From Shewanella sp. (lineage in GTDB: Bacteria > Pseudomonadota > Gammaproteobacteria > Enterobacterales > Shewanellaceae): 50,824 bases of DNA. The stretch lies in contig JAJNAU010000008.1 in NCBI GenBank assembly GCA_021462625.1, positions 1-50,824 on the forward strand, in the 5' to 3' direction. Positions 1 through 9,809 of the stretch are shown one piece after another. A model generated the notes under the pieces. The model ran no database searches, was not told the DNA's origin, and saw only the letters and a program-made list of their open reading frames with translations. Each line of letters begins with the position of its first letter. Position 1 is the first letter of the stretch. The position numbers and the translations under genes are program-made.

Positions 1-130
1 GTTTCTTAAAAATTTCTGCAATATCTTTAGGTTCAGAGTATTTCTTGTTCAGGTGATAGCTTCAGTTATAAAGCAACTGGCAAGCGCCTTAATTGATGAC
101 GCTATTTATCCGAAAGTGACTTCGAAGAGC

Positions 131-875
131 CTACGATGTTTGCACAATCGCTTGATGGACGGAAGCTGCAGAGAAGGCCGCATCACTAACCCAGCTCCCA
201 GCCCCCAGCCCCCAGTATCCAGCACCCCGCCCGATCAGGCTATCCAGCCATTCATCGAACCAAAGCCAGCCGAAGAAAACAATAAACAGTAGCTCTGTGT
301 ATTCTGCTATGGCGATATCTGATGCCTGCGCTTTAGGATAAGCCAGGACGCACAGCCAATGGCACAGTAGCTCGCAAAGGCGACCCGCAACATTGGCCAA
401 CTGAAGCCGGTAAAGCCGTTAATTAGTGATCTGGTCAACGCCAATGGTATGCCGAGCAGATTGTATATCAGCGGAATGATGGGATGTTCTTCATTGGACG
501 GCTTTTTCAGGGTCATTTGGTGGATTGAAAAGGTCAGGGCACTGAACAGTACCAGTAAACCGCCAGGCTCATCTCCCCCGGGCGCAGGATTATCAAGATA
601 CCGATAAATTCCAGTATGGCACACAGCCATTGTCCTGGGTTTATTAACACATAACCAAGCAGCATGATCATTAAAGGCGCCGAGTAATAAAGTGAGCTGA
701 CAGTAGCCAGCGGCAATACTATTAATCCCATCACCAGACACAGCGCCTCTAGCGCGCCGATATTGGCCCGCAACACATGTATTTTCAGCCGGTAGCCATT
801 TGATTGATATATCAGGGCGCTGAACAGATTAACTGAGATCAGTAGCATGACCCCTACAAAAATACGATTCTGCAT
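131..875 (-). pseudogene. Broken DMT/EamA-family permease
   Basis: Three overlapping minus-strand reading fragments in three different frames (about 875-560, 590-330 and 345-190) join into one hydrophobic protein. The first begins MQNRIFVGVMLLIS and includes a segment typical of EamA/DMT permeases (ALCLVMGLIVLPLATVSSLY, then NPGQWLCAILEFIGILIILRPG, the end-of-first-half motif of this family). The second continues with GGLLVLFSALTFSIHQM, and the third with AEYTELLFIVFFGWLWFDEW, the usual helix 9/10 signature. At least two frameshifts separate them, so no functional permease is made. It lies head-to-head with a decayed LysR regulator, as such pairs often do. The family assignment is by motif recognition; the substrate is unknown. 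Near the 3' end (about 200-235) the sequence degenerates into CCCCCAG-type short repeats, so the C-terminus is probably lost. Confidence 0.75.
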
Positions 876-989
876 GCGATTGACCCTATAACTCTGAAGC
901 TGTGGATGGTGCGCTTGGCATAACTGCAGTTGAAATGATGATTTGTCATCAAGGATGAATTGAATTCATCTTATTGACCGGAGTCAGCG

Positions 990-1849
990 ATCAGGCGATT
1001 GCCACCTTTGAGGGCGTTACAGGTGTTTGAGGCCGCTGCACGACTACAGCATATTTCCTGGGCCGGGGAGGAATATGTATCAGTCAAAGTGCAATATCAC
1101 ATCAGATCAGGCAATTGGAGGATTATCTTGGGGTGAGTCTGTTTAACCGGCGCAACCGACAATTATCCCCGACACCTGCCGGCCACGCTCTGGCACAGGA
1201 AATGGAATTCAGTTTGAATCATCTGGCTCAGGTTTGTGTTGATATCAAGGGGGTAGAACATGCGGAAATTCGCCTGGAGCTTTACAGCTTATTGGCGGTG
1301 AAGTGGCTGATCCCACGCCTTGGTGATTTTTAAAATCAATATCCACTCAATAAGCTCAGGCTGGACATGCTGACTTATGATCCCAAGATGCATATCGAAC
1401 AGGTGGATTTGTATATCAGCAGCCTCAGTGTCGGCGCCGGATTCTGGCATCACACTTGACATGTTGAGCGGATGATCCCGGAATGTAGTCCACACTAGCT
1501 GAGCAGTTCTCACTCCCGTGCACTGGACGCGTTCAACGAACACACTTTACTGGCCGTGGATGAGGGGGAGTTGGCGGTTGATTGGTAGCGATGGAGTGCC
1601 CTTCACCATAAGTCCATGCCCGCCGCCAGTCAGGTGCAGATGTTCAGCCAGGTGCTGATGTCGGTTGAGGATGCCGCTGCTGGGTTGGGAATTGCGTTGG
1701 CGACAGACTTTATGGTGCAGGGGGACTTATCGTCAGGCAGTTTGATTGCGCTGGACTGGCCGGATTTGCACACCTGCTTTCAATTTAATCTGTGCTGTAA
1801 ACAGCGTAAATGGAAAAGCCGTACATTAAGGTCTTTGTCGATTGGCTGA
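990..1849 (+). pseudogene. Broken LysR-family regulator (GcvA-like)
   Basis: From about 1000 the plus strand reads LPPLRALQVFEAAARLQHIS, the classic N-terminus of GcvA/AmpR-type LysR regulators. Around 1076-1085 the frame slips: HQIRQLEDYLGVSLFNRRNR, the recognition-helix end of the winged HTH, continues in another frame (1115-1333) and stops after WLIPRLGDF. The effector-domain C-terminal part (MFSQVLMSVEDAAAGLGIALA, GDLSSGSLIAL) is found at 1616-1849 in a further frame. The middle of the effector domain is scrambled. At least two frameshifts and a stop make it non-functional. It is divergent from the broken permease at 131-875, which it may once have controlled; that link is inference. Confidence 0.78.
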
Positions 1850-1879
1850 TTGCCTATTCCCAGGGCTGTTAGTCGCTTG

Positions 1880-3099
<1,220 letters not shown>

Positions 3100-3143
3100 T
3101 CATTTGTAATATTCTTAAAGTACAGCAGATTATCTTAATCGAC

Positions 3144-3470
3144 TCAAAAGATATTCTGCAGCCACTGGAGTCGTTCGCCCTCTATGGCGACCAAGTCGAA
3201 ACGGCAGGGTGCCTGGATCCGGTTGAGTTGCAGGTAGTGGCTGGCAGCTTTGCGCAGACGCTGTTGCTTTTTGGCGCTGACAGCATTCAATGCGCCACCA
3301 AAACCAGCGGATGAACGGTATTTGACTTCAACGAACACCCAAGAGATCCCCTGACGCATCACTAAATCCAATTCGCCAAAAGGATAGCGGACATTGGATG
3401 CTATCCATTCAAGCCCCTGTTGCTGCAGGTATCTCTTAGCTTGTTGTTCCGCTATTTGTCCCTGATTCAT
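3144..3470 (-). CDS. yraN: YraN/UPF0102 family putative endonuclease
   Basis: A 108-residue protein with the UPF0102 layout: an N-terminal helix (QIAEQQAKRYLQQQG), then the restriction-endonuclease-like catalytic pattern GELDLVM followed by VFVEVKYR (the E-D-ExK arrangement around residues 33-52), and a C-terminal RFDLVAI strand. The family is related in fold to Holliday-junction resolvases, but its activity is not settled. It starts 12 bases after the lpoA stop and is probably co-transcribed with it. Length is at the short end of normal (E. coli YraN is about 131 residues), and the C-terminus WLQNIF is typical. Confidence 0.9.
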   Translation of the reverse strand: MNQGQIAEQQAKRYLQQQGLEWIASNVRYPFGELDLVMRQGISWVFVEVKYRSSAGFGGALNAVSAKKQQRLRKAASHYLQLNRIQAPCRFDLVAIEGERLQWLQNIF

Positions 3471-3482
3471 ATTGCCTCTGGC

Positions 3483-5318
3483 TTATAATGGCTTGAGCTT
3501 ACCCCTTTGATATTTGCCCCAGCTCAGATGGCGCTCAATCACGCCTTCCGGTGTGACTGACAATTCGCCGCTGCGTCCCTGATACTGGAAGCCGGGGAAG
3601 GCCTTCATCTGAGCCAGTCTCCCAACCAAATCAAGTGCATCATAGCCCATGATATACAAGCGTTTCTGGCTGTTACGCCAAGTTGGCCACAGTGCAGCGA
3701 CTTCGGCGGTTTCCTCATTGGGTTGTATCAACCAGGGAATATCGCTGATACTGATGTTGTTCAGTTCGATGGCTGTCTGACTGGTATTTTTCTCCAAATG
3801 TCCTCTGCTGGAAGTATACAGCGGCACCGGCTTGGCAAATACACTGAAGCTGACGTCGATAAAGGGCTTGAGCAGCGTCAGTTCGTCGGCGTTGGCGATC
3901 ATATAGATTGCATCGATATCTCTGCGGGAGCGAAAATCCCCACGCAGTCGATTGCCTATCAGCTGTTTCATGCGAGCGATACGTTTTTCTGAATCACGCA
4001 CACCCAATGCAGCCTTAACAGCCCCTCCCATCTTGTCGCCATCGGGATAAAAATGAACCTCAGCTTCTTTGTTGGTCAACTGCATCCACTCCTGCTTGAA
4101 AGCTTCTGCCAAGCGCTGTCCGGTTGCATCATCGCTGACCAGCAACAGCGGCATTTTAACGCCATCCTGGTACAGATGTTTGGCTGCATCAGCCGCTTCC
4201 TGAGATGGTGACAGGGCAAAAAAGTACTGGTTTTCGAGTTGGCTCAGTTGACTGGGTTGGTTGAGATAAAGCTGTGGCAAGGCCGTTGGCATCTGGTCAG
4301 GCTGTGCCAGAAATGCCTGCAGTTTATTAACGTTATCCGGCAACAGTGGGCCGATGACAAAATCCGCGCTTTGAGACTGAGCTGCCTGATAGGCGGCCAC
4401 TACATCAGTTGCGGTATCATAAAATACGATTTCAATTTGAGGGTCGCCTCCAGCCAGATAACTGGAGAGAATACCTTGTTTGACCGGATTGGCGATATTG
4501 GCTTTGGATCCGGTCAGTGGCAGTAATACTGCGATCTTTTGGGGGCGGTAAGGTTTGGTGTTCAGCGCCTTTTCAAGATCGGTTGGCAGTTTCATTGCCC
4601 CCGGATGGGAGCGGTTTTGTTGTTGCCATTGGCCAACATAACGGATCAGCTCATTGGGCGCGACAGCATAGTGCTTGACCAGATAAGCCAATTGCATCCA
4701 TCCTGCAAATATACTGTTGCCGTGGTCATCAATGAACCTGGCGAGCTGTTCACTGCTCAGTGGTTGCAGCGCTTTCCAAATTGCATCATTGATCTGGCTA
4801 CGCTCATTTGCCGGTGCGTAGGGCTCCAGCATACTGAGCTGACGCACTTGTTCAATGGGTTGTTGAAGCTCACCATAAAGCCTGGCCTTCAGTTGATAGT
4901 ATTCACGCCATTGCCAATCCTGCAAAGCCCATTGAGTCGGGAATTCCAGTTTGGCCAGTGCATCTTCCGTCCTACTCTGCAAATGCAGTGATTGTGCTAG
5001 TAAATAACGCTTTTGGGCCTGAATCGCGATGGCAGTATCCGGAGCGTCTTTGATAGAGTGCAGCAGTTTGTCAGCCCTGCTTGTATCGTCTTGCTTCAAA
5101 TAGGCCCAGGCTGCCAGCAAAGTGTAGCTTTGTTGAGTTTGCAGGCTTTGATTTGGCTGGATTTTGCTTAAATACCAAGCGGGAGTGTTGTCCGCTGATC
5201 CCAGGGAGACGATCTCATCCGCGATCGGTGTGCCGGGCTGTTTGCTGGCGCAACCGGCCAGAATGACAGCAGCAACCACCAGGGGAATAAACTTTGTTGT
5301 TTTGATGCTTTTCAACAC
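3483..5318 (-). CDS. lpoA: Penicillin-binding protein activator LpoA
   Basis: LpoA is an outer-membrane lipoprotein that reaches through the periplasm to stimulate the transpeptidase activity of PBP1a. The chosen start is GTG at 5318, giving an N-terminus VLKSIKTTKFIPLVVAAVIL and a lipobox ending LAGC. The open frame runs 41 codons further upstream, but those residues are not signal-like and come from a MITE and its flank. The protein is then 611 residues. The N-terminal half (about 35-240) is TPR-like and helical (WAYLKQDDTSRADKLL). The C-terminal half (about 265-611) is the LppC domain with a periplasmic-binding-protein fold (KIAVLLPLTGSKANIANPVKQG, DFVIGPLLPDNV). It opens the lpoA-yraN-diaA-dolP cluster and is divergent from rsmI, as in E. 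coli. Confidence 0.92.
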   Translation of the reverse strand: MLKSIKTTKFIPLVVAAVILAGCASKQPGTPIADEIVSLGSADNTPAWYLSKIQPNQSLQTQQSYTLLAAWAYLKQDDTSRADKLLHSIKDAPDTAIAIQAQKRYLLAQSLHLQSRTEDALAKLEFPTQWALQDWQWREYYQLKARLYGELQQPIEQVRQLSMLEPYAPANERSQINDAIWKALQPLSSEQLARFIDDHGNSIFAGWMQLAYLVKHYAVAPNELIRYVGQWQQQNRSHPGAMKLPTDLEKALNTKPYRPQKIAVLLPLTGSKANIANPVKQGILSSYLAGGDPQIEIVFYDTATDVVAAYQAAQSQSADFVIGPLLPDNVNKLQAFLAQPDQMPTALPQLYLNQPSQLSQLENQYFFALSPSQEAADAAKHLYQDGVKMPLLLVSDDATGQRLAEAFKQEWMQLTNKEAEVHFYPDGDKMGGAVKAALGVRDSEKRIARMKQLIGNRLRGDFRSRRDIDAIYMIANADELTLLKPFIDVSFSVFAKPVPLYTSSRGHLEKNTSQTAIELNNISISDIPWLIQPNEETAEVAALWPTWRNSQKRLYIMGYDALDLVGRLAQMKAFPGFQYQGRSGELSVTPEGVIERHLSWGKYQRGKLKPL

Positions 5319-5382
5319 TTGACTTGGCTTCACTCTGATAAAATGCTGGCCGTAGTTTATACCAATCTGCATAAGAATGTGA

Positions 5383-5651
5383 CTAGGGTCTGCTGACCTT
5401 TGATGATTATTTTTGCAGCAGTTTGTCGTTGTTTTATACAAAGCAACGCGATTGTGGTGTAGTTATCTACATAAATGAGCGTTAATGCAGTAGAAAGCGA
5501 TGACAAACGCTACATAGGACTTGGCTAAGTCGTTTTATGCTTTGTTGAGGTGGCTTGGCTTAGCATAACTATGCGCCGCACACCTCGTCGGCGCGCCTAA
5601 AATGCTTTTTGCCAGAACAAAATTTGACCGCAAAAGGTCAACAGACCCTAG
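5383..5651. mobile_element. MITE-like element, family A, complete copy
   Basis: A 269-base element between lpoA and rsmI. It is bounded by near-perfect inverted ends: CTAGGGTCTGCTGACCTTT on the left and AAAGGTCAACAGACCCTAG on the right (one mismatch). It has no open frame of its own. The same terminal sequence bounds the IS5-family element at 42154-43040 and recurs at 22188-22206 and at the end of the window. About 90 internal bases next to the left end (5383-5480) recur, inverted, at 50733-50824. It lies 65 bases upstream of the lpoA start and so may supply or displace its promoter. It fits a non-autonomous derivative mobilised by an IS5-family transposase; the mobilisation is inference. Confidence 0.82.
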
Positions 5652-5774
5652 TTCCACCCCATCTGGGTCGGGCATGCGTCACTGACTATCAACCGAATCC
5701 GGTTGATAAACACTGAATATATAAACCCTGTGCCCGTTTGGTTGGCAGGGGTTTGACAGACTTCTGAGGTAACT

Positions 5775-6620
5775 ATGACCCTGCCGGTCGCGCTTTATAT
5801 TGTTCCAACACCTATTGGCAATTTGCAGGATATGAGCCCCCGGGCCATCGAAGTGCTGGAACAAGTTAGTCTGATTGCCTGTGAAGACACCCGTCACAGC
5901 GGTAAATTGCTTAAACACTTTGGGATCAGTACCCGCACCACGGCACTGCATGATCATAATGAGCGGGCCCGTGCTCAGTGGATTGTTGAGCAGTTGTCAG
6001 CAAACTTGGCGGTAGCTCTGATTTCTGATGCCGGCACACCGTTGATTTCAGATCCTGGTTACCATCTGGTGACCCATGTCCGTGCAGCAGGCTTTGAGGT
6101 GGTTTCATTGCCTGGCCCCTGCGCAGCAATCACCGCGCTGAGTGCATCTGGATTGCCATCGGATCGTTTCTCGTTTGAAGGTTTTTTGCCATCTAAAGAG
6201 AAGGCTCGACTCGACAAGCTGACAGAACTTAAAGAAGCTGCCCATACGTTGATCTTCTATGAATCTCCTCATCGTATTGTTTACAGCCTGGAAGCGATTG
6301 TGCGGGTGTTTGGCCAGGAGCGTCAGATTGTTATGGCCCGCGAACTAACCAAGACATTTGAGACCTTTCTGACCGGCACCGCAGCAGAAGTGCTGGAGAC
6401 AGTAAAAACTGATGACAATCAACAGAAAGGCGAAATTGTACTGATGTGTCATGGTTTTGTTGCTGCAGCAGATCAGCAGGCTGTTCCTTCCGTTGCTATG
6501 GAGACACTGAAGTTACTGAGCGTCGAGCTGCCGCTGAAAAAAGCTGCCGCCATTGCTGCACAAATCCATGGGTTGAAAAAAAATGCCCTGTATAAAGCTG
6601 GCCTTGAGGCTGGCCTTTAA
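5775..6620 (+). CDS. rsmI: 16S rRNA (cytidine-1402 2'-O)-methyltransferase RsmI
   Basis: A 281-residue SAM-dependent methyltransferase of the tetrapyrrole-methylase fold. It begins [20 protein letters not shown], with PTPIGNLxD as the family signature, then [36 protein letters not shown] (SAM-binding loop) and [28 protein letters not shown]. RsmI methylates the ribose of C1402 in the decoding centre of 16S rRNA; together with RsmH it forms m4Cm1402. It is divergent from lpoA. Length matches the E. coli enzyme (286). rnpB follows on the same strand behind its own promoter. Confidence 0.96.
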   Translation: MTLPVALYIVPTPIGNLQDMSPRAIEVLEQVSLIACEDTRHSGKLLKHFGISTRTTALHDHNERARAQWIVEQLSANLAVALISDAGTPLISDPGYHLVTHVRAAGFEVVSLPGPCAAITALSASGLPSDRFSFEGFLPSKEKARLDKLTELKEAAHTLIFYESPHRIVYSLEAIVRVFGQERQIVMARELTKTFETFLTGTAAEVLETVKTDDNQQKGEIVLMCHGFVAAADQQAVPSVAMETLKLLSVELPLKKAAAIAAQIHGLKKNALYKAGLEAGL

Positions 6621-6649
6621 TCGTTTAATCCAGCAAAGCTAAATTTACC

Positions 6650-6678
6650 TTGGTTTGCCCTTTTGGCTTGGGTATAAT
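6650..6678 (+). promoter_or_regulatory. Sigma70 promoter of rnpB
   Basis: TTGGTT at 6650-6655, a 17-base spacer and a perfect TATAAT at 6673-6678. The predicted start is 7-8 bases downstream, at the first bases of the RNase P RNA P1 helix (6686). This is a sequence match only. Confidence 0.75.
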
Positions 6679-6685
6679 CGCCGTC

Positions 6686-7046
<361 letters not shown>

Positions 7047-7053
7047 AAATTCG

Positions 7054-7088
7054 AAGAAACCGCATTCCGTAAGGGATGCGGTTTCTTA
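7054..7088 (+). terminator. Rho-independent terminator of rnpB
   Basis: The inverted repeat AAGAAACCGCAT ... ATGCGGTTTCTT has a short loop (TCCGTAAGGG), and T-rich sequence follows. It sits 10 bases after the P1 helix of rnpB. Confidence 0.85.
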
Positions 7089-7126
7089 CTTTAACCTGTC
7101 TGGCCTTGATTTCAGGCTGGTAGACG

Positions 7127-7168
7127 CGGGCATAACGAAGCCGCCTTTAGGCGGCTTCGTTATGCCCG
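7127..7168. repeat. Perfect 19-bp inverted repeat with 4-base loop
   Basis: CGGGCATAACGAAGCCGCC, loop TTTA, then its exact complement. The stem is unusually long and perfect, has no T-run on either side, and lies just past the rnpB terminator. It could be a second transcription terminator, a REP-like element or a processing site. The rest of the stretch to 7414 shows no gene, promoter or repeat that I can support. Confidence 0.7.
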
Positions 7169-7414
7169 ATAAGAAAGGAAAAACCGGACTGAAAAGGAGG
7201 TTCTGTCAGAGTCTCTGTTGGGCGTTACCTCAACGCTGAAATTTCAACTCTGCCAAAAACTGACTGTTGTCGGAAAATCAGTGGGATGAGTCAACGCCCC
7301 GTCTTCAAGGCAAAAACATCACTTCCTAACATTAAAATATAGACACGTTTGTGATGCGTGTCACGTATTTTTTCATCAGTGTATCCATCACTCTGGCTGC
7401 CTACAGCCTGCGGA

Positions 7415-9031
7415 TCAGAAATGGCGGCGAATGAGAAAGCGCCATTCCCAGCTATCCAATCCCGGCCCCCGCCTAAGTGGCACGCTGAAGTCTATGTGGG
7501 CCACATTGCCGTAACTCGAGCGGGAAGAGTATATTCTTGCGCCTATGCCTACGCTGGCCAGCGGGCCTGACATATCGTTAAGACTCTTATCTTCGCCAAA
7601 CGCCTGACCGGCATCAGCAAACATAGCCCAACCTAATTCTGCCAGTTGGTAAAGGTGGATGTTGGGGTAATGCCTGATCTCACCGGTTACCTGCCACAGA
7701 TAGTCTCCCCACTGATAGGCATCAGGATAGCCGCGCATTCCCGAGTCATCTCCCTGGGTGAGCGGTTCATCAATGAAGTTATTTTTACTGGCAACCAGAC
7801 GAATACGGTTGTACAACTTCCATTTATTGGATATTCGGTAAAACCACTCCCCTTGTATCTGCAAATTATACTTATCTGCCTGGGTCGTATTGAGCAGGGC
7901 ATCGCCTCCCGCCTCAAGCAACCAAAGAGAGTCTGAACTCAGAAATCCGCGGCTTGAACGCCAATCCAGATGGATGCCGGGAGTGTTGCCTTCGATGTCG
8001 CGGGTTTCAAAGCCAAGTTTGACAAAGTGCTGCCATCCCAGATTGATATCCTCGTTGAAGTTAATCAGGCGAATATCATGAAAAACCTTGTGCCTGTCTT
8101 CAATTGACTCCAAGGCTACCCAGGGATACAGAAAGTCTCTGTTTTTTGGCAGTTGAGTGCCTGGAAATTTTTCCAAGGGTTCAAAGAGTTGCTGATTCTG
8201 GGTGATACCAAACAGCAGGCGTTGGCTGAGGTGTCCATCCCAGCTGAGCAGGGTGCCATAGTGTAATTCGAAGTAATTGGTTTCACGTTCAAATCCGGCA
8301 ACGTCCTCGCCGTTGCGTCGCAGCGTGTCATCACGGGTGTCTTTGAGCCAATCAATACTGTATTGGTTGTTTCCATGCAGGGTGAAGAAGGGTTTGATAA
8401 AGAACAAACGAGCGGCCTGACCGTCACTGTTATTATGTACGTCGGCACTGATACTGGCGTGAGGCAACCAATTGACCGGTGCGTCGACGGCGAGTTTGTA
8501 ACCAGTTCTGTCTTCGGTTGATTGATATTTTAGACTGGTGCTTATCCCCCGTCCCAGAAGGTTATCCTCCTTCACTCCGACAGAGAATTTATTCTTGCCA
8601 CCACTGCGACTGAAGCTCAAAGTCGGCAATAACGACCAGTTATCCCAGGTCTCGACGACGACCACATCGTCATTGGTTGGTGGTAAGAGGGGATCTTTTT
8701 GTGCCACTGTGATGCGGCTGTCTCTGAGATAGTGCTCGGCTCGCAGGATGCGCTGGGCTTCTGCCATTTCCCGCTCACTGATCACATCTCCCTCTTTGAA
8801 GCTGAGGTTGTTGAGCACCGTCTGTTCTTTAGTATTGATGTGCAGGAAGTTGGCCCAGTTGTGAAGGAAAAAAGTATCTTCTGCCGATTCGTCGAAAATC
8901 GGATGGCTGACCACCAGAATTTTACTGACAGTGACTGACTTTTCTTTGTCCGCAGGCGATTGGATATCCTCCGCCCACGCCAGAGAAGGTAATGCCAGTA
9001 ATGCCAACGGGATTAACCTTGATGGGGCCAT
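7415..9031 (-). CDS. Omp85-superfamily outer-membrane protein, single POTRA-like domain plus beta-barrel
   Basis: The chosen start is ATG at 9031, with GGGAGGG five bases upstream; a GTG six codons earlier lacks a ribosome site. This gives 538 residues. A Sec signal peptide (MAPSRLIPLALLALPSLAWA) is followed by one POTRA-like region (about 30-115: LSFKEGDVISEREMAEAQRI ... LRDSRITV) and a long beta-strand-rich region (about 130-538). That region has DNLLGRGISTSLKYQS, GMRGYPDAYQWGD (an RGY-type motif like the lid-loop motif of Omp85 proteins) and a terminal FLIRRHF ending in Phe, the usual BAM signal. It resembles BamA/TamA surface-antigen proteins but has only one POTRA and no obvious partner. 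Its cargo is unknown. It stands alone, convergent with rnpB. Confidence 0.75.
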   Translation of the reverse strand: MAPSRLIPLALLALPSLAWAEDIQSPADKEKSVTVSKILVVSHPIFDESAEDTFFLHNWANFLHINTKEQTVLNNLSFKEGDVISEREMAEAQRILRAEHYLRDSRITVAQKDPLLPPTNDDVVVVETWDNWSLLPTLSFSRSGGKNKFSVGVKEDNLLGRGISTSLKYQSTEDRTGYKLAVDAPVNWLPHASISADVHNNSDGQAARLFFIKPFFTLHGNNQYSIDWLKDTRDDTLRRNGEDVAGFERETNYFELHYGTLLSWDGHLSQRLLFGITQNQQLFEPLEKFPGTQLPKNRDFLYPWVALESIEDRHKVFHDIRLINFNEDINLGWQHFVKLGFETRDIEGNTPGIHLDWRSSRGFLSSDSLWLLEAGGDALLNTTQADKYNLQIQGEWFYRISNKWKLYNRIRLVASKNNFIDEPLTQGDDSGMRGYPDAYQWGDYLWQVTGEIRHYPNIHLYQLAELGWAMFADAGQAFGEDKSLNDMSGPLASVGIGARIYSSRSSYGNVAHIDFSVPLRRGPGLDSWEWRFLIRRHF

Positions 9032-9268
9032 CTGCCCTCCCTGGGTCACGTGCCAATGAATTGGATTATAGCTTAATTCTTAATCGCAGCAGTGTTGTCA
9101 GGGAGTATGGAATATCAATTGCGGGCAATAAAAATTGTCTGTAATTAGCTGCTGAATATTAAGCATAACGTTTGCTTATCAAAGAGTTGATGGCGGTGGT
9201 ACGGCTACATTGGAGGACATAAAACCCGCTACCAGAAACATGAAAATTAGGCACGCCTGGGAATTAAT

Positions 9269-9630
9269 TTGCACCTGATCCTACATCACCCCTCCCGATA
9301 TCAGGACATTGAGTCCAATGTAAGTTTTGCTGCCGGCGTTGGTCTGGGAATCCATGGCAGCAAACAATTACAGGTAGCTGACCGGGTACATGGTAACCTG
9401 TTGGATAATGCACCTTTGGTGCTGCTGTTGATGTTACTGGCTGAGTTGGGCGGATTTTTGCGGCTATATCTGGTGATCCTCGGTTCACTTTGGCTGAGTG
9501 CCAGAGTGATGTACGCTGTGGGGTTCAGCCGAGGACGAGGCGTTAGATTCTGGAGAGTACTGCTCACCTAGGGCGTGATTATTTGTCTGGCGCTGGTCAA
9601 TTTGTAGCTGGCGGTGACTGAGTTGACCGG
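9269..9630 (+). pseudogene. Remnant of a MAPEG-family membrane protein
   Basis: The frame at 9269-9571 encodes RVHGNLLDNAPLVLLLMLLAELGG, then LVILGSLWLSARVMYAVGFSRG and RFWRVLLT. This is the characteristic middle and end of the MAPEG family (inner-membrane proteins related to glutathione transferases; RxHxNxxEYxP-type motif). A stop follows RVLLT, after which GVIICLALVNL continues in frame with the last helix, and another stop follows. The expected N-terminal helix is missing or scrambled. I therefore call a decayed copy rather than a gene. The surrounding sequence 9032-9268 and 9631-9809 shows no other gene. Confidence 0.6.
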
Positions 9631-9809
9631 TTGATAAGTATTCGCCTAACCTCCTGTCGACTGCTATACTCCGCCCCCTTTTAAAACCCCGCCGGTCCTT
9701 GTTCGGCAGGGCATTTTGAGCGACCCGGCCAAAGGTGTGTGCGGTCAGTTACTTCACTCCCAATTAACCGTTAAACGAAACGGGTTAGCAGTCTTCAGGG
9801 TTCACAGTT

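Noticed and set aside
1..57. Minus-strand open stretch reading YHLNKKYSEPKDIAEIFKK, running off the window start
   Set aside because: Too short, with a stop just upstream and no start codon in view; it could be the tail or middle of a gene outside the window, but nothing can be called.
200..240. CCCAG/CCCCCAG short repeats at the end of the broken permease
   Set aside because: Imperfect low-complexity run of only a few units; no sign of a satellite, CRISPR or regulatory array.
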